Assembly: GCF_035920365.1 (NCBI RefSeq)
Contig: NZ_CP109150.1
Location: 496,001 to 560,000 of the forward strand
Length of the DNA stretch: 64,000 bases
From: Micromonospora sp. NBC_01740
GTDB taxonomy: Bacteria > Actinomycetota > Actinomycetes > Mycobacteriales > Micromonosporaceae
Reading direction: 5' to 3'
The notes below the pieces were generated by a model. The model was not told where the DNA came from. It was given only the letters and a program-made list of their open reading frames with translations, and searched no databases. Position numbers and translations under genes: made by a program. Below are positions 28,514 through 38,251 of this stretch, piece after piece (position 1 is the stretch's first letter; every line of letters starts with the position of its first letter).

Positions 28514-29401
28514 TCAGCCCGCGGACATGATCTCCCGCATGAGCTTGGCGGTCTCGGTCGGGGTCTTGCCGACCTTGACGCCGACCGCCTCCAGCGCGTC
28601 CTTCTTGGCCTCGGCGGTGCCCGCCGAGCCGGAGATGATCGCACCGGCGTGGCCCATGGTCTTGCCGGGCGGCGCGGTGAAGCCGGCGATGTAGCCGACC
28701 ACCGGCTTGGTCACGTTCGCCTTGATGAACTCGGCGGCCCGCTCCTCGGCGTCGCCACCGATCTCACCGATCATGACGATCGCGTCGGTCTCCGGGTCGG
28801 CCTCGAACGCGGCGAGCGCGTCGATGTGGGTGGTGCCGATGATCGGGTCACCGCCGATGCCGACGCAGGTCGAGAATCCGATGTCACGCAGCTCGTACAT
28901 CATCTGGTAGGTCAGCGTGCCGCTCTTGCTGACCAGGCCGATGCGGCCGGTGCCGGTGATGTCGGCCGGGATGATGCCGGCGTTGGAGGCGCCCGGCGAG
29001 GCGATGCCCGGGCAGTTCGGACCGATGATCCGGGTCCGCTCCCCCTTGGCGACGTTGTACGCCCAGAACGCGGCGGTGTCGTGCACCGGCACGCCCTCGG
29101 TGATCACCACGGCCAGGTCGATCCCGGCGTCGATCGCCTCGACGACCGCGCCCTTGGTGAACTGCGGCGGTACGAAGATCACGGTCACGTCCGCACCGGT
29201 CTGCGCCATCGCGTCCGCGACGCTGGCGAAGACCGGCAGCTCGGTGCCGTCGAAGTCGACCGTCTGGCCCGCCTTGCGCGGGTTGACGCCGCCGACGACG
29301 TTGGTGCCCGCGGCGAGCATCCGCCGGGTGTGCTTGGAACCCTCGGAACCGGTCATCCCCTGGACGATGACCTTCGAGTCCTTGGTCAGCCAGATAGCCA
29401 T
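28514..29401 (-). CDS. sucD: Succinyl-CoA ligase, alpha subunit
   Basis: This TCA-cycle enzyme makes ATP or GTP from succinyl-CoA; the 295-residue alpha subunit binds CoA and carries the phosphohistidine. Motifs: [19 protein letters not shown] (CoA-binding), [37 protein letters not shown], and [18 protein letters not shown], whose first His is phosphorylated. It follows sucC with 2 bp between the genes. Confidence 0.96.
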   Translation of the reverse strand: MAIWLTKDSKVIVQGMTGSEGSKHTRRMLAAGTNVVGGVNPRKAGQTVDFDGTELPVFASVADAMAQTGADVTVIFVPPQFTKGAVVEAIDAGIDLAVVITEGVPVHDTAAFWAYNVAKGERTRIIGPNCPGIASPGASNAGIIPADITGTGRIGLVSKSGTLTYQMMYELRDIGFSTCVGIGGDPIIGTTHIDALAAFEADPETDAIVMIGEIGGDAEERAAEFIKANVTKPVVGYIAGFTAPPGKTMGHAGAIISGSAGTAEAKKDALEAVGVKVGKTPTETAKLMREIMSAG

Positions 29402-29403
29402 TG

Positions 29404-30582
29404 TCAGACCCCCGCAGCCGCCAGCTCGGCGGCCCGCTCGGCCGCGCCATCCATCGTGTCGACCCGCTGGACCAGCGGGTTGTTCGCGCCGTCGAGGATC
29501 GCCCGGCCAGCCTCGGCGTTGTTGCCGTCGAGGCGGACGACCAGCGGCTTGGTGACCTGCTCGCCGCGCTGCTCGAGCAGGGCCAGCGCCTGCACGATGC
29601 CGTTGGCGACCTCGTCGCAGGCGGTGATGCCGCCGAAGACGTTGACGAAGACGCTCTTCACCGACGGGTCGGACAGGACGATCTCCAGTCCGTTCGCCAT
29701 CACGGCGGCGCTCGCGCCACCGCCGATGTCGAGGAAGTTGGCCGGCTTGACGCCGCCGTGCCGCTCACCGGCGTACGCGACCACGTCGAGGGTCGACATG
29801 ACCAGGCCGGCGCCGTTGCCGATGATCCCGACCTCGCCGTCGAGCTTGACGTAGTTGAGGTCCTTCTCCTTGGCGGCCTGCTCCAGCGGGTCCACCGCGG
29901 CCTGGTCGACCAGCGCCTCGTGGTCCGGGTGCCGGAACCCGGCGTTCTCGTCGAGGGTGACCTTGGCGTCGAGCAGCAGCAGCTTGCCCTCGCGGGTCTT
30001 GGCCAGCGGGTTCACCTCGACCAGCGTGGCGTCCTCGGCGACGAAGGCCTTCCACAGCCCCACGGCGGCCTCGACGACCTGGTCGGCGACCTCGGCCGGG
30101 AAGTTGGCGGCGGTGACGATCTCGCGCGCCTTCGCCTCGTCGACGCCGGTGTTGGCGTCGATCGGGGCCTTGACGACCTTCTCCGGGGTCTCGGCGGCGA
30201 CCTGCTCGATGTCCATGCCGCCGGCGACGCTGGCGATGCAGAGGAAGGTGCGGTTCGCCCGGTCGAGCAGGTAGGAGAAGTAGTACTCCTCGGCCACGTC
30301 CGCGGTCACCGTGATCATGACCTTGTGGACGGTGTGGCCCTTGATGTCCATGCCCAGGATGTCGGTGGCGCGGGCCACCGTCTCCTCGGCGCCCTCGGCC
30401 AGCTTCACGCCGCCGGCCTTGCCTCGGCCACCGACCTTCACCTGTGCCTTGACGACCACCCGACCGCCTAGGCGTTCGGCGATCGCGCGGGCCTCCTCCG
30501 GGGTCGTGGCGACGCCGCCGGCGAGCACGGGCAAGCCGTGCCGTTCGAACAGGTCCCGCCCCTGGTACTCGTACAGGTCCAC
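29404..30582 (-). CDS. sucC: Succinyl-CoA ligase, beta subunit
   Basis: The 392-residue nucleotide- and succinate-binding subunit has an ATP-grasp fold. It opens [19 protein letters not shown] (GTG start at 30582) and has [40 protein letters not shown] metal residues, [10 protein letters not shown] and [15 protein letters not shown]. The length is exactly that of the family, so the open frame extending to 31185 is not coding. It forms an operon with sucD. Together with icd and mdh, the window carries four TCA-cycle genes in three loci. Confidence 0.96.
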   Translation of the reverse strand: MDLYEYQGRDLFERHGLPVLAGGVATTPEEARAIAERLGGRVVVKAQVKVGGRGKAGGVKLAEGAEETVARATDILGMDIKGHTVHKVMITVTADVAEEYYFSYLLDRANRTFLCIASVAGGMDIEQVAAETPEKVVKAPIDANTGVDEAKAREIVTAANFPAEVADQVVEAAVGLWKAFVAEDATLVEVNPLAKTREGKLLLLDAKVTLDENAGFRHPDHEALVDQAAVDPLEQAAKEKDLNYVKLDGEVGIIGNGAGLVMSTLDVVAYAGERHGGVKPANFLDIGGGASAAVMANGLEIVLSDPSVKSVFVNVFGGITACDEVANGIVQALALLEQRGEQVTKPLVVRLDGNNAEAGRAILDGANNPLVQRVDTMDGAAERAAELAAAGV

Positions 30583-31018
30583 GTTTGCGCGTCCCGTCCC
30601 GTCTCCGCGGCGCGCCGTCGCGCCGCCACCAGCGTTATGGAAAACAGTTTGACGCCTGTCATCACTCGAAACAGGCCATTGGGCGCAGCCTAGCGAGGTG
30701 GACACCGCCGGCAACCGAGCGGGTGCACGTTGTGTGGTAATGCACAATCGGCGGCGTCGCGCGGCCTTTCCGCGACTTCGGCCCGATGTCAGCCGTCCGG
30801 GCGATGTTGCCGGGGGCGCGTAACCCGTCCGTGGGGGCGTCGTTGAGTCAGGTGTCGGAGCGCTGATGCAGCGCGACGACGGGAGCGGCCGATGCCCTGT
30901 CGGTCGAGGGGTGGCGGCGGGGCATCGTGCATAGAGGGGCCGGACGTGTGAGGGGTGCGTCCGGCCCCTCCCCCTGCCCGGATTCGGCCGCCGAGCGGCC
31001 CCGAGCCCGCGACCGCCG
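30583..31018. other. Non-coding spacer upstream of sucC
   Basis: About 435 bases. It contains the sucC promoter region with AT-richer stretches (30635-30665, 30725-30750), an inverted repeat TTGTG/CACAA at 30730-30747, and the terminator at 30934-30970. No gene is credible here. Confidence 0.6.
30934..30970 (-). terminator. Terminator of the B12-binding protein gene
   Basis: Perfect 13-bp stem GAGGGGCCGGACG (30934-30946) with complement at 30958-30970 and an 11-base loop, 49 bp beyond the stop at 31019. Confidence 0.7.
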
Positions 31019-31423
31019 TCAGGCGACCGGCTGGGCGACGTTCTGCCGGACCCACTCGACGATCGACTGGGTCGTCGCACCCGGCGTGAAGATCTTGGCG
31101 ACCCCGAGCCGCTGGAGCTCCGGGATGTCGGCGTCGGGAATGATGCCGCCGCCGAACACGACGATGTCGCGGGCGTCGCGCTCACCGAGCAGCTCCACCA
31201 CCCGCCGGAACAGCGTCATGTGCGCCCCGGACAGCACGGAGAGCCCGACCGCGTCGGCGTCCTCCTGGATCGCGGTCTCCACGATCTGCTCCGGGGTCTG
31301 GTGCAGGCCGGTGTAGATGACCTCCATGCCGGCATCCCGCAGGGCACGCGCGACGACCTTTGCGCCACGGTCGTGGCCGTCCAGGCCCGGCTTGGCGACG
31401 ACGACCCGTACACGAGAGCTCAT
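31019..31423 (-). CDS. Cobalamin-binding small subunit of an acyl-CoA mutase (IcmB-like)
   Basis: This 134-residue stand-alone B12-binding domain has the full signature [13 protein letters not shown] (DxHxxG, lower axial His), [11 protein letters not shown] (SxL) and [12 protein letters not shown] (GG). Such small subunits pair with a separate substrate-binding chain. In Streptomyces the isobutyryl-CoA mutase small subunit has this size and also lies near sucCD. The large subunit is not in the window. Product succinyl-CoA or butyryl-CoA would feed central metabolism. Assignment to isobutyryl- versus methylmalonyl-CoA mutase is inference. Confidence 0.85.
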   Translation of the reverse strand: MSSRVRVVVAKPGLDGHDRGAKVVARALRDAGMEVIYTGLHQTPEQIVETAIQEDADAVGLSVLSGAHMTLFRRVVELLGERDARDIVVFGGGIIPDADIPELQRLGVAKIFTPGATTQSIVEWVRQNVAQPVA

Positions 31424-31853
31424 CAGCGCATCCCTTTCACCGGCTCCGCGGCTTCACTGAACGAACGGTAACCCGCCCGACCCTGCCCGGGAAATCCGGG
31501 CGGTGAACCTCACCCCCGCGAACCCGGCCGGACTCCCGTCGGCGCCGGTACGGCGGACCGCGCCGACCCCCGACGTCAAGCCGGACGACTCCGCCGTTCG
31601 GTCACCCTGCGCGACGAACGGGCAGTTAAGGGGGCACCGTTCGAGGGGTACGACCCATGACAATCACGGACGGAAACGGACAGAACGCGGTAGCAATTCG
31701 GCGCTTCGGCTTGTGACGGGACTGGTGGTTGGCTAACGTGTCCACGGTTGTCATCAGGTCCACGGACGGGTGACGACGCGGCCAGCCGGCGTTCACCCGA
31801 GCTTCACGGGCGTCGAGGAAGCCGCTTCGGATCCCCGACAACGGAGGGTGTGC
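31424..31853. other. Divergent regulatory spacer ahead of the first M23 peptidase gene
   Basis: 430 bases with no gene. A promoter for the peptidase is placed at 31711-31739, giving a leader of about 107 bases. I looked for a c-di-AMP (ydaO-type) riboswitch in it and could not find its conserved elements. Confidence 0.5.
31711..31739 (+). promoter_or_regulatory. Candidate promoter of the first M23 peptidase gene
   Basis: -35 TTGTGA (31711-31716), 17-bp spacer, -10 TAACGT (31734-31739). The -10 follows the actinobacterial TANNNT rule. Confidence 0.5.
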
Positions 31854-32570
31854 GTGCGCCAGCGCCTGTCGTCTGAGCCCGATCGATATCGCGGTCGCCG
31901 CCGCGTACCCACCCCCCCGCGTAGCCGCTACGCAGCGGTGGTCACCACCGCGTTCGTCGGTGCCGGCATCGTCGCGATCGGCGCCGGCGCCCTGCCGGAC
32001 GCCAAGAGCGTCAGCCCGTCGGTCCTCGACGAACTCAAGGCCGCCTCGGCCGTCAACCAGGACGCCGCGGCCCGTGGCGACAACGCCGACCGCGCCAGCC
32101 GCGACAGCGACCGCGCCGGAGGCGCCGAGTCCGCCGAGCCCGAGGTCTGGCTGCTCCCCCTCCAGGGCTACGAGTTCAACTCGCCCTACGGCATGCGCTG
32201 GGGCAAGCTGCACACCGGCGTCGACCTGGTCGCCCCCGAGGGCACCCCCTACGTCGCCATCCACGAGGGCACCGTCACCAAGGCCGGCTGGTTCGGCGGC
32301 TACGGCCACACCGTGATCGTCCGGCACGCCGACGGCAGCGAGGCGATCTACGGGCACTCCTCGGCGCTGAGCGTCAAGGAGGGTCAGCAGGTGAAGGCGG
32401 GCGACCAGCTCGGCCTCGTGGGCAACACCGGCCACTCCTACGGCTCCCACCTGCACCTGGAGGTGCATGTCAAGGGCGAGCCGCTCGACCCGGTGCCGTG
32501 GCTCAAGGAGCGCGGAGTGGACATCAAGCTACAAGTCGAGGTGTACTACAGCGAGGTAGCCGCGTCCTGA
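31854..32570 (+). CDS. M23-family peptidoglycan endopeptidase, membrane-anchored
   Basis: This 238-residue protein has a basic N-terminus and one hydrophobic helix (about residues 29-47, AAVVTTAFVGAGIVAIGAGAL), so it is secreted or anchored outside. A charged linker follows, then a LytM/M23 domain with zinc ligands in KLHTGVDLVAPEG (HxxxD) and HLHLEVH (HxH). It probably cleaves peptide bridges of peptidoglycan. GTG 31854 is chosen because GGAGG lies six bases upstream; the open frame to 31770 lacks this. A textbook terminator follows. A second M23 gene lies 275 bp downstream. Confidence 0.9.
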   Translation: MRQRLSSEPDRYRGRRRVPTPPRSRYAAVVTTAFVGAGIVAIGAGALPDAKSVSPSVLDELKAASAVNQDAAARGDNADRASRDSDRAGGAESAEPEVWLLPLQGYEFNSPYGMRWGKLHTGVDLVAPEGTPYVAIHEGTVTKAGWFGGYGHTVIVRHADGSEAIYGHSSALSVKEGQQVKAGDQLGLVGNTGHSYGSHLHLEVHVKGEPLDPVPWLKERGVDIKLQVEVYYSEVAAS

Positions 32571-32589
32571 CGCTGCGTATCGCCCGTCG

Positions 32590-32621
32590 ACCGCCCGGAT
32601 CTGCCGATCCGGGCGGTTTTT
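32590..32621 (+). terminator. Rho-independent terminator after the first M23 gene
   Basis: 12-bp stem ACCGCCCGGATC (32590-32601), loop TGCC, complement 32606-32617, and a run of five T from 32617. This is the only classical U-tract terminator I found in the window. Confidence 0.92.
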
Positions 32622-32642
32622 CGTGTGCCACCGGAGTCGAAA

Positions 32643-32656
32643 GTGAGCCGGGTCAC
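32643..32656. promoter_or_regulatory. Candidate CRP-like site ahead of the second M23 gene
   Basis: GTGA-GCCGGG-TCAC is an exact GTGA-N6-TCAC palindrome, 190 bp before the start codon. CRP-family control of wall hydrolases is known in actinobacteria, but one match of this length can occur by chance. Confidence 0.3.
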
Positions 32657-32844
32657 GCCGCCGACTGTGACCGGCGCCATCGCCACACATGATCACTTTT
32701 ACGGTCGAACAACCCCGAACGGGGACGCAACGGGCGGATGCGGCCGTCACCGGTCCGCCCGGCCCCCGTCCCACTACCCGTCACGCCGCGTGTCGACACC
32801 AGTATTTCGAGGTCAAGTGCCCCCTCGATCAGTGAAGGTCCGCC

Positions 32845-33603
32845 GTGCAGGAAGACATTCGGAACGAGAACACCCCCGACGCCCCCGTCCGGCCCCGGAG
32901 GCGGATCGGCGGCCGCACCCGCGTGATCATCGCCGCAGCGGCCCTGACCGGCCTCGGCCTCGGCGGCGCCGCCTTCGCGGCCACCGGGAACGACGAGCCC
33001 TCCGTCCCGGCCGCCGCCGTGGACACGCAGGCCCGCACGGAGGCCGCCGACCGCGCCGACCGCTCCGCCCGCGAGACGACCGCCCCGGCCACCCCCTCGG
33101 CGAGCCCGACGCCCAGCCCGACGAAGGCCAGCCCGTCGGCGAAGCCCAGCCCGAAGGCGACCACCGCCAAGCCGAAGCCGAAGAAGACCAGCAAGCCGAA
33201 GCCCAGTTGGGTCATCCCGATGAAGGGCGCGGCCATCACCTCCTGCTACGGCCCGCGCTGGGGCGCCCAGCACGCCGGCATCGACTTCGCGCTGCCCGCC
33301 GGCACCCCGGTCCGCGCGGCCTTCGGCGGCACCGTCACCAAGGCCGGCGACGTCGGCGACGGGTACGGCATCTCCGTCTTCGTCGACCACGGCAACGGCT
33401 ACCTGACCCACTACGCCCACCTGAGCACCACCAAGGTGGGCGTGGGCGACAAGGTCGCCGCCGGGCAGACCATCGGCCTGGAGGGGTCCACCGGCGACTC
33501 CACCGGCCCGCACCTGCACTTCGAGGTGCACCAGGGTCAGATGTGGAACCAGATCGACCCCGCGCCGTTCCTGCGCGCCCGGGGCATCGACGTGGCCTGC
33601 TGA
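32845..33603 (+). CDS. M23-family peptidoglycan endopeptidase with Lys/Pro-rich stalk
   Basis: This 252-residue protein has a cytoplasmic Arg-rich start, one membrane helix (about residues 27-46), a long linker of SPTPSPTKASPSAKP type (residues 75-122) and a C-terminal M23 domain. The zinc residues are in QHAGIDFALPAG and PHLHFEVHQ. Two Cys, in ITSCYGPRW and at the very end (DVAC), could form a disulfide that ties the C-terminus to the domain. The cationic stalk may bind the wall. GTG 32845 has GAAGG upstream. It sits in the place of the M23 gene Rv0950c in the conserved block. Confidence 0.9.
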   Translation: MQEDIRNENTPDAPVRPRRRIGGRTRVIIAAAALTGLGLGGAAFAATGNDEPSVPAAAVDTQARTEAADRADRSARETTAPATPSASPTPSPTKASPSAKPSPKATTAKPKPKKTSKPKPSWVIPMKGAAITSCYGPRWGAQHAGIDFALPAGTPVRAAFGGTVTKAGDVGDGYGISVFVDHGNGYLTHYAHLSTTKVGVGDKVAAGQTIGLEGSTGDSTGPHLHFEVHQGQMWNQIDPAPFLRARGIDVAC

Positions 33604-33614
33604 CCCGCAGCGAC

Positions 33615-33657
33615 CGGCGCGGCCCGGTCCGGCGTGCTGCCGGGCCGGGCCGCGCCG
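33615..33657. terminator. Bidirectional terminator between M23 and pcrA genes
   Basis: 19-bp stem (CGGCGCGGCCCGGTCCGGC at 33615-33633, partner 33639-33657) with one G-U pair and loop GTGCT, filling the 58-bp gap between convergent genes. Confidence 0.88.
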
Positions 33658-33661
33658 CCGC

Positions 33662-36067
33662 TCATAGCTTGTCGATCGGGGCGTGCCGGAGCACCAGCCA
33701 CATCGTCTGGTCGCCGAAGTCGATCTGCGCCCGCGCTCCCGGGCCGTGCCCCTCGACGGCGAGCACCCGGCCCAGGCCGTAGCGCTGGTGGTTGACCCGG
33801 TCGCCCGCGGACACCTTCGGCCCCTGCGGCAGCTCGCTCGCCGTGGTCAGGCGGCTCGCGTCGACCCCCAGCCGCTTCGCCAACTGCGCCGCCTTGGGCG
33901 TGCCGCCGTTGAAGCCCCCACGCCCGCCGGACACCCGGTCCGCGCGGCCACCCACGCCGCCGCCCCCGCCGGCCCACGAGGTGTACGACCCCTCGGTGCG
34001 CTCCCAGCGGACCAGCTCCGGCGGCAGCTCCTCCAGGAACCGCGACGGCGGGTTGTAGGCCGGCTGCCCCCACGCCGAGCGGGTGACCGCCCGGGAGAGG
34101 TGGAGGCGCTGGCGGGCCCGGGTGATGCCGACGTACGCCAGCCGACGTTCCTCCTCCAGCTCCCGGGTGTCGCCCAGCGAACGCAGGTGCGGGAAGACGC
34201 CGTCCTCCAGGCCGGTCAGGAAGACCACCGGGAACTCCAGGCCCTTCGCGGTGTGCAGCGTCATCAGGGTGACCACGCCCTGGTGGTCGGGGTCGTCCGT
34301 GGGCACCTGGTCGGCGTCGGCGACCAGCGCGACCTGCTCCAGGAAGCCGGCCAGGGTGGCCCGCTCGCCCTCCTCGCCGACCGCCTCGATCCGCTCGGTG
34401 TACTCCCGGGCGACGCTGACGAGCTCCTGGAGGTTGTCGACCCGCCCCGCGTCCTGCGGGTCGAGGCTCTCCTCCAGCTCGGTGAGGTAGCCCGAGCGGG
34501 TCAGCAGCGCCTCCAGCACCTCCTCCGGGGTGCCCGTCTCGGCAATCTCGCGGGCGCCGTCGAGCAGGGCCACGAAGTCGGCGATGCCGTTGGCCGCCCG
34601 GCTGGAGATGCCCGGGGCGTCCTTCGCCCGCCGCAGCGCCGCCCCGAAGGAGATCCGGTCCCGGCTGGACAGCGCCTCCACGCACGCCTCGGCCCGGTCG
34701 CCGATGCCCCGGCGCGGGGTGTTGAGGATCCGGCGCAGGCTGACCGTGTCGTCGTCGTTGACCACCGCGCGCAGGTAGGCCAGCGCGTCGCGGACCTCCT
34801 TGCGCTCGTAGAAGCGCACCCCGCCGACCACCTTGTAGGGCAGGCCGACCCGGATGAACACCTCCTCGAAGACCCGGGACTGGGCGTTGGTGCGGTAGAA
34901 GACGGCCACGTCGCCGGGGCGGGTCTCGTCGGCGTCGACCAGCCGGTCGATCTCGCGGGCCACCCAGTCGGCCTCGGCGTGCTCGGTGTCGGCCACGTAG
35001 CCGACGATCGGCTCACCGGCGCCCGCCTCGCTCCACAGCCGCTTCGGCTTGCGCGACGTGTTCCGGTCGATCACCGCGTTGGCGGCGTTGAGGATGGTCT
35101 GGGTGGAGCGGTAGTTCTGCTCCAGCAGGATCGTCCGGGCGTCGCTGAAGTCGCGCTCGAACTCCAGGATGTTGCGGATCGTGGCGCCCCGGAACGCGTA
35201 GATCGACTGGTCGGCGTCACCGACCACGCAGAGCTCCGCCGGCTCGATCCCCTCCGTGCCGGAGACCAGCTCCTTGATCAGCGTGTACTGGGCGTGGTTG
35301 GTGTCCTGGTATTCGTCGACCAGCACGTGCCGGAACCGTCGGCGGTAGCTCTCCGCGACGTGCGGGTGGGACTGGAGCAGGTGCACCGTCGTCATGATCA
35401 GGTCGTCGAAGTCCAGCGCGTGCGCCTCGCGCAGCCGTCGCTGGTAGAGCGTGTAGGCCTCCGCCAGCGCCCGCTCGTTGGGGCCCTTGGCGCGGCCCGC
35501 GAACGCCTCGGGGTCGACCAGCTCGTTCTTCAGGTTGGAGACCTGGGCGGCCAGCCCGCGCGCCGGGTAGCGCTTCGGGTCGAGGTCCAGCTCCCTGGCG
35601 ACCATCTGCATCAGCCGGCGGGAGTCGTCCGCGTCGTAGATCGAGAAGGTCGACTTCAGCCCGGCGTGCTCGTGCTCGGCGCGCAGGATGCGCACGCACG
35701 CGGAGTGGAACGTCGACACCCACATCAGGCGGGCCCGGGGACCCACCAGGTGGGCCACCCGCTCCTTCATCTCGCCGGCGGCCTTGTTGGTGAAGGTGAT
35801 CGCGATGATCTCGCCGGGGTGCACGTCCCGGGCGGCCAGCAGGTAGGCGATCCGGTGGGTGAGCACCCGGGTCTTGCCCGAGCCGGCACCGGCCACGATC
35901 AGCAGCGGCGAGCCGGCGTGGGTGACGGCGTCGCGCTGCGGCCCGTTCAGGCCCTCGACCAGGGCCTGCGGATCGAGATGGACGGCCGCCGGCCTGGGCC
36001 GGTGCGGCGAGGTCGGGGCGGACGCCGGCGCGGGTGGGGACGCGGGGATGTCGAAGAGAGGATGCAT
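33662..36067 (-). CDS. pcrA: ATP-dependent DNA helicase PcrA/UvrD1
   Basis: This superfamily 1 3'-5' helicase for DNA repair and replication restart has 801 residues. It has Q motif LNGPQRDAV, Walker A VAGAGSGKTRVL, ITFTNKAAGEMKERV (Ia), LVDEYQDTN (II), DQSIYAFRGA (III), LEQNYRSTQTIL (IV), TLHTAKGLEFPVVFL (V) and YVGITRARQRLHLSRA (VI). The C-terminus has a Gly-rich linker and a Tudor-like domain (VSAGDRVNHQRYGLGRVLAVEG), as in PcrA/UvrD1, which contacts RNA polymerase. It lies opposite the nucleotidase gene. Confidence 0.95.
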   Translation of the reverse strand: MHPLFDIPASPPAPASAPTSPHRPRPAAVHLDPQALVEGLNGPQRDAVTHAGSPLLIVAGAGSGKTRVLTHRIAYLLAARDVHPGEIIAITFTNKAAGEMKERVAHLVGPRARLMWVSTFHSACVRILRAEHEHAGLKSTFSIYDADDSRRLMQMVARELDLDPKRYPARGLAAQVSNLKNELVDPEAFAGRAKGPNERALAEAYTLYQRRLREAHALDFDDLIMTTVHLLQSHPHVAESYRRRFRHVLVDEYQDTNHAQYTLIKELVSGTEGIEPAELCVVGDADQSIYAFRGATIRNILEFERDFSDARTILLEQNYRSTQTILNAANAVIDRNTSRKPKRLWSEAGAGEPIVGYVADTEHAEADWVAREIDRLVDADETRPGDVAVFYRTNAQSRVFEEVFIRVGLPYKVVGGVRFYERKEVRDALAYLRAVVNDDDTVSLRRILNTPRRGIGDRAEACVEALSSRDRISFGAALRRAKDAPGISSRAANGIADFVALLDGAREIAETGTPEEVLEALLTRSGYLTELEESLDPQDAGRVDNLQELVSVAREYTERIEAVGEEGERATLAGFLEQVALVADADQVPTDDPDHQGVVTLMTLHTAKGLEFPVVFLTGLEDGVFPHLRSLGDTRELEEERRLAYVGITRARQRLHLSRAVTRSAWGQPAYNPPSRFLEELPPELVRWERTEGSYTSWAGGGGGVGGRADRVSGGRGGFNGGTPKAAQLAKRLGVDASRLTTASELPQGPKVSAGDRVNHQRYGLGRVLAVEGHGPGARAQIDFGDQTMWLVLRHAPIDKL

Positions 36068-36332
36068 CGCACGGCGAGTCTATGCCGCCGGGCGGACACT
36101 TCCCCCGCCGCGCGTGCCCCGGCTCGCCCGAGCCGTTCCCCGGGCCGGTCGATCCAGCCGGTCCGGGCCGCCGCCGGCCGCCCGCCGCAGCGCGTGGTGG
36201 AGGAAATCGTGCCCCGACTCGTCCGGTCGAGACGAAGATGTCACCCTGTCGTGTCTGGTGCCGCCGTCCCCCGTACAGAACGATGACGGTGAAAATCCGG
36301 CTCCTCCCCCGTACACGACTGGGAGAACGACC

Positions 36333-38183
36333 ATGACTCAGCCGCGTTCGCGCGGTCGGGCGGCGCTGCGCCACCTCGCCGCGCCCACCCTCGCGCTGGC
36401 CGTCGTCGCCACGCTGTCCACCGCTTCCCGGCCCGCGCCGGCCCCCGCCGACGACCAGCAGGCCGGCCTCACCCCCGTCTCGGTCTCCTACGCCGCGCCC
36501 AGCGGCGGGGAGGTCAAGGGCAACTTCCTGAGCTACAACGACTTCCACGGCGCCATCGACCCGCCCGGCGGCAGCGGCGCGGCCGTCAACGGCACGCCCG
36601 CCGGCGGCGTGGAGTACCTCGCCACCTGGCTGAAGAAGCTGCGCGCCGAGGCCAGGGCCGAGGGCCGCGCCACGACCACCGTCGGGGCCGGCGACCTGAT
36701 CGGCGCCACCCCGCTCGTCAGCGCCGCCTTCCACGACGAGCCGACCATCGAGCTGATGGACCAGATCGGCCTGGACGTCAGCTCCGTCGGCAACCACGAG
36801 TTCGACGAGGGCGTCGACGAGCTGATCCGGATCAACAGGGGCGGCTGCCACCCTGTCGACGGCTGCCAGGACGGGGACGGCTTCGCCGGCGCGAAGTTCA
36901 CCTACCTGGCCGCCAACACCGTCAGCAGGAAGACCGGCCTGCCGATCCTGCCCCCGGTCGACGTGCGCTTCGTCGGCGGCGTCCCGGTCGGCTTCGTCGG
37001 CGTGACCCTGGAGGGCACCCCGGGCATCGTCAACCCGGCCGGCATCGCCTCCGTGCGGTTCACCGACGAGGTGCAGACCGCCAACAAGTGGGCCGGCGTG
37101 CTCAAGCTCTTCGGCGTCAAGGCGATGGTGCTGCTCGTGCACGAGGGCGGCGCCCAGTCGCCGCCGCCGGCCACGCCCGGCGTCTCGGACTGCGCCAACT
37201 TCTCCGGCCCGATCGTGGACATCGTCCGTGGCCTGCGGCCGGAGTTCGGGCTGGTCGTCTCCGGCCACACCCACCGCTTCTACTCCTGCTCCCTGCCGAA
37301 CTCCTCGGGCGCGCGCAGCGTGGTCACCAGCGCCGGCAACAACGGCCAGCTGATCACGGACGTGGACTACTCGCTGGACCGGCGCACCGGCCGGTTCACC
37401 GGGATCACCGCCCGCAACGTCGTCGTCGAGAACGGCGTACGCAACCCGGACGGCACCTGGCGGGAGAGCGCGCCGGGCACGTACGTGCGCAACCCCGACC
37501 TGGTGGACCCGGGCGCGAAGGCACTGGCCGACAAGTACCGGGCGGCCGTCGCACCCATCGCCAACCGGGTGGTGGGCCGGATCTCGGCCGACATCGTCCG
37601 CGACGTCCGGCCGAACGGGGAGAGCCCGCTCGGTGACGTGATCGCCGACGCGCAGCTCGCGTACACCCGCTCCAGCGGGGCACAGATCGCGCTGATGAAC
37701 CCGGGCGGCGTCCGGGCGTCCCTGTCGTACGCGGCCTCCCCCGGCGACGAGGACCCTGGCGAGATCACCTACGGCGAGGCGTTCACCGTCCAGCCGTTCA
37801 ACAACCTGGTGGTCACCCAGACCCTCACCGGCGCGCAGCTGCGCAACGTGCTGGAGCAGCAGTTCGTGGGCTTCAACGGGCAGACCACCCAGCGCATCCT
37901 CCAGGTCTCCGCCGGGCTGACCTACTCCTACGACAGCACCGCCCCGGTGGGCTCGCGGGTGAGCGCCCTGGCGTTCGACGGCGCGCCGGTCGACCCGGCC
38001 GCGAGCTACCGGGTCACCACGAACGACTTCCTGGCCAACGGCGGGGACGGCTTCACCGAGCTGCGGGCCGGCACGGACCGGGCCACCGCCCCCGGCTTCG
38101 ACGTCGACGCGCTGATCGCCTACCTGGGCGCCGGCGCTCCGGTCGCCCCCGGACCCGCCGACCGGATCACCCGCCTCGGCTGA
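36333..38183 (+). CDS. Secreted 5'-nucleotidase / metallophosphatase
   Basis: This 616-residue extracellular phosphoesterase has a signal peptide (residues 1-33) and a metallophosphoesterase domain with SYNDFHGAID, VGAGDLIGATPLVSA, SSVGNHEFDEG, VLLVHEGG and VSGHTHRFYSC (metal ligands). Then comes a 5-nucleotidase C domain with ADAQLAYTRSSGAQIALMNPGGVRA and VTTNDFLANGGDGF at its substrate site. It probably dephosphorylates external nucleotides or related phosphoesters. GGGAGAA precedes ATG 36333 by 5 bases; the longer open frame from 35859 overlaps pcrA antisense. A cell-wall anchor motif is absent. Confidence 0.93.
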   Translation: MTQPRSRGRAALRHLAAPTLALAVVATLSTASRPAPAPADDQQAGLTPVSVSYAAPSGGEVKGNFLSYNDFHGAIDPPGGSGAAVNGTPAGGVEYLATWLKKLRAEARAEGRATTTVGAGDLIGATPLVSAAFHDEPTIELMDQIGLDVSSVGNHEFDEGVDELIRINRGGCHPVDGCQDGDGFAGAKFTYLAANTVSRKTGLPILPPVDVRFVGGVPVGFVGVTLEGTPGIVNPAGIASVRFTDEVQTANKWAGVLKLFGVKAMVLLVHEGGAQSPPPATPGVSDCANFSGPIVDIVRGLRPEFGLVVSGHTHRFYSCSLPNSSGARSVVTSAGNNGQLITDVDYSLDRRTGRFTGITARNVVVENGVRNPDGTWRESAPGTYVRNPDLVDPGAKALADKYRAAVAPIANRVVGRISADIVRDVRPNGESPLGDVIADAQLAYTRSSGAQIALMNPGGVRASLSYAASPGDEDPGEITYGEAFTVQPFNNLVVTQTLTGAQLRNVLEQQFVGFNGQTTQRILQVSAGLTYSYDSTAPVGSRVSALAFDGAPVDPAASYRVTTNDFLANGGDGFTELRAGTDRATAPGFDVDALIAYLGAGAPVAPGPADRITRLG

Positions 38184-38188
38184 GGCGC

Positions 38189-38225
38189 GGGCGGTCCCGG
38201 CGTCACGACGGCGCCGGGCCCGCCC
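38189..38225 (+). terminator. Terminator of the 5'-nucleotidase gene
   Basis: Imperfect stem: GGGCGG/CCGCCC and CCCGGCG/CGCCGGG interrupted by one mismatch, from 38189 to 38225, directly after the stop. Confidence 0.6.
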
Positions 38226-38251
38226 GGCCGGGCACGGGTCGCGCCGAATCC

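Noticed and set aside
31424..32844. c-di-AMP (ydaO-type) riboswitch ahead of either M23 peptidase gene
   Set aside because: These peptidases often have one in actinobacteria, but I could not find its conserved GGGGAACC-like and GGGTGAA-like blocks or the long pseudoknotted layout in either leader.
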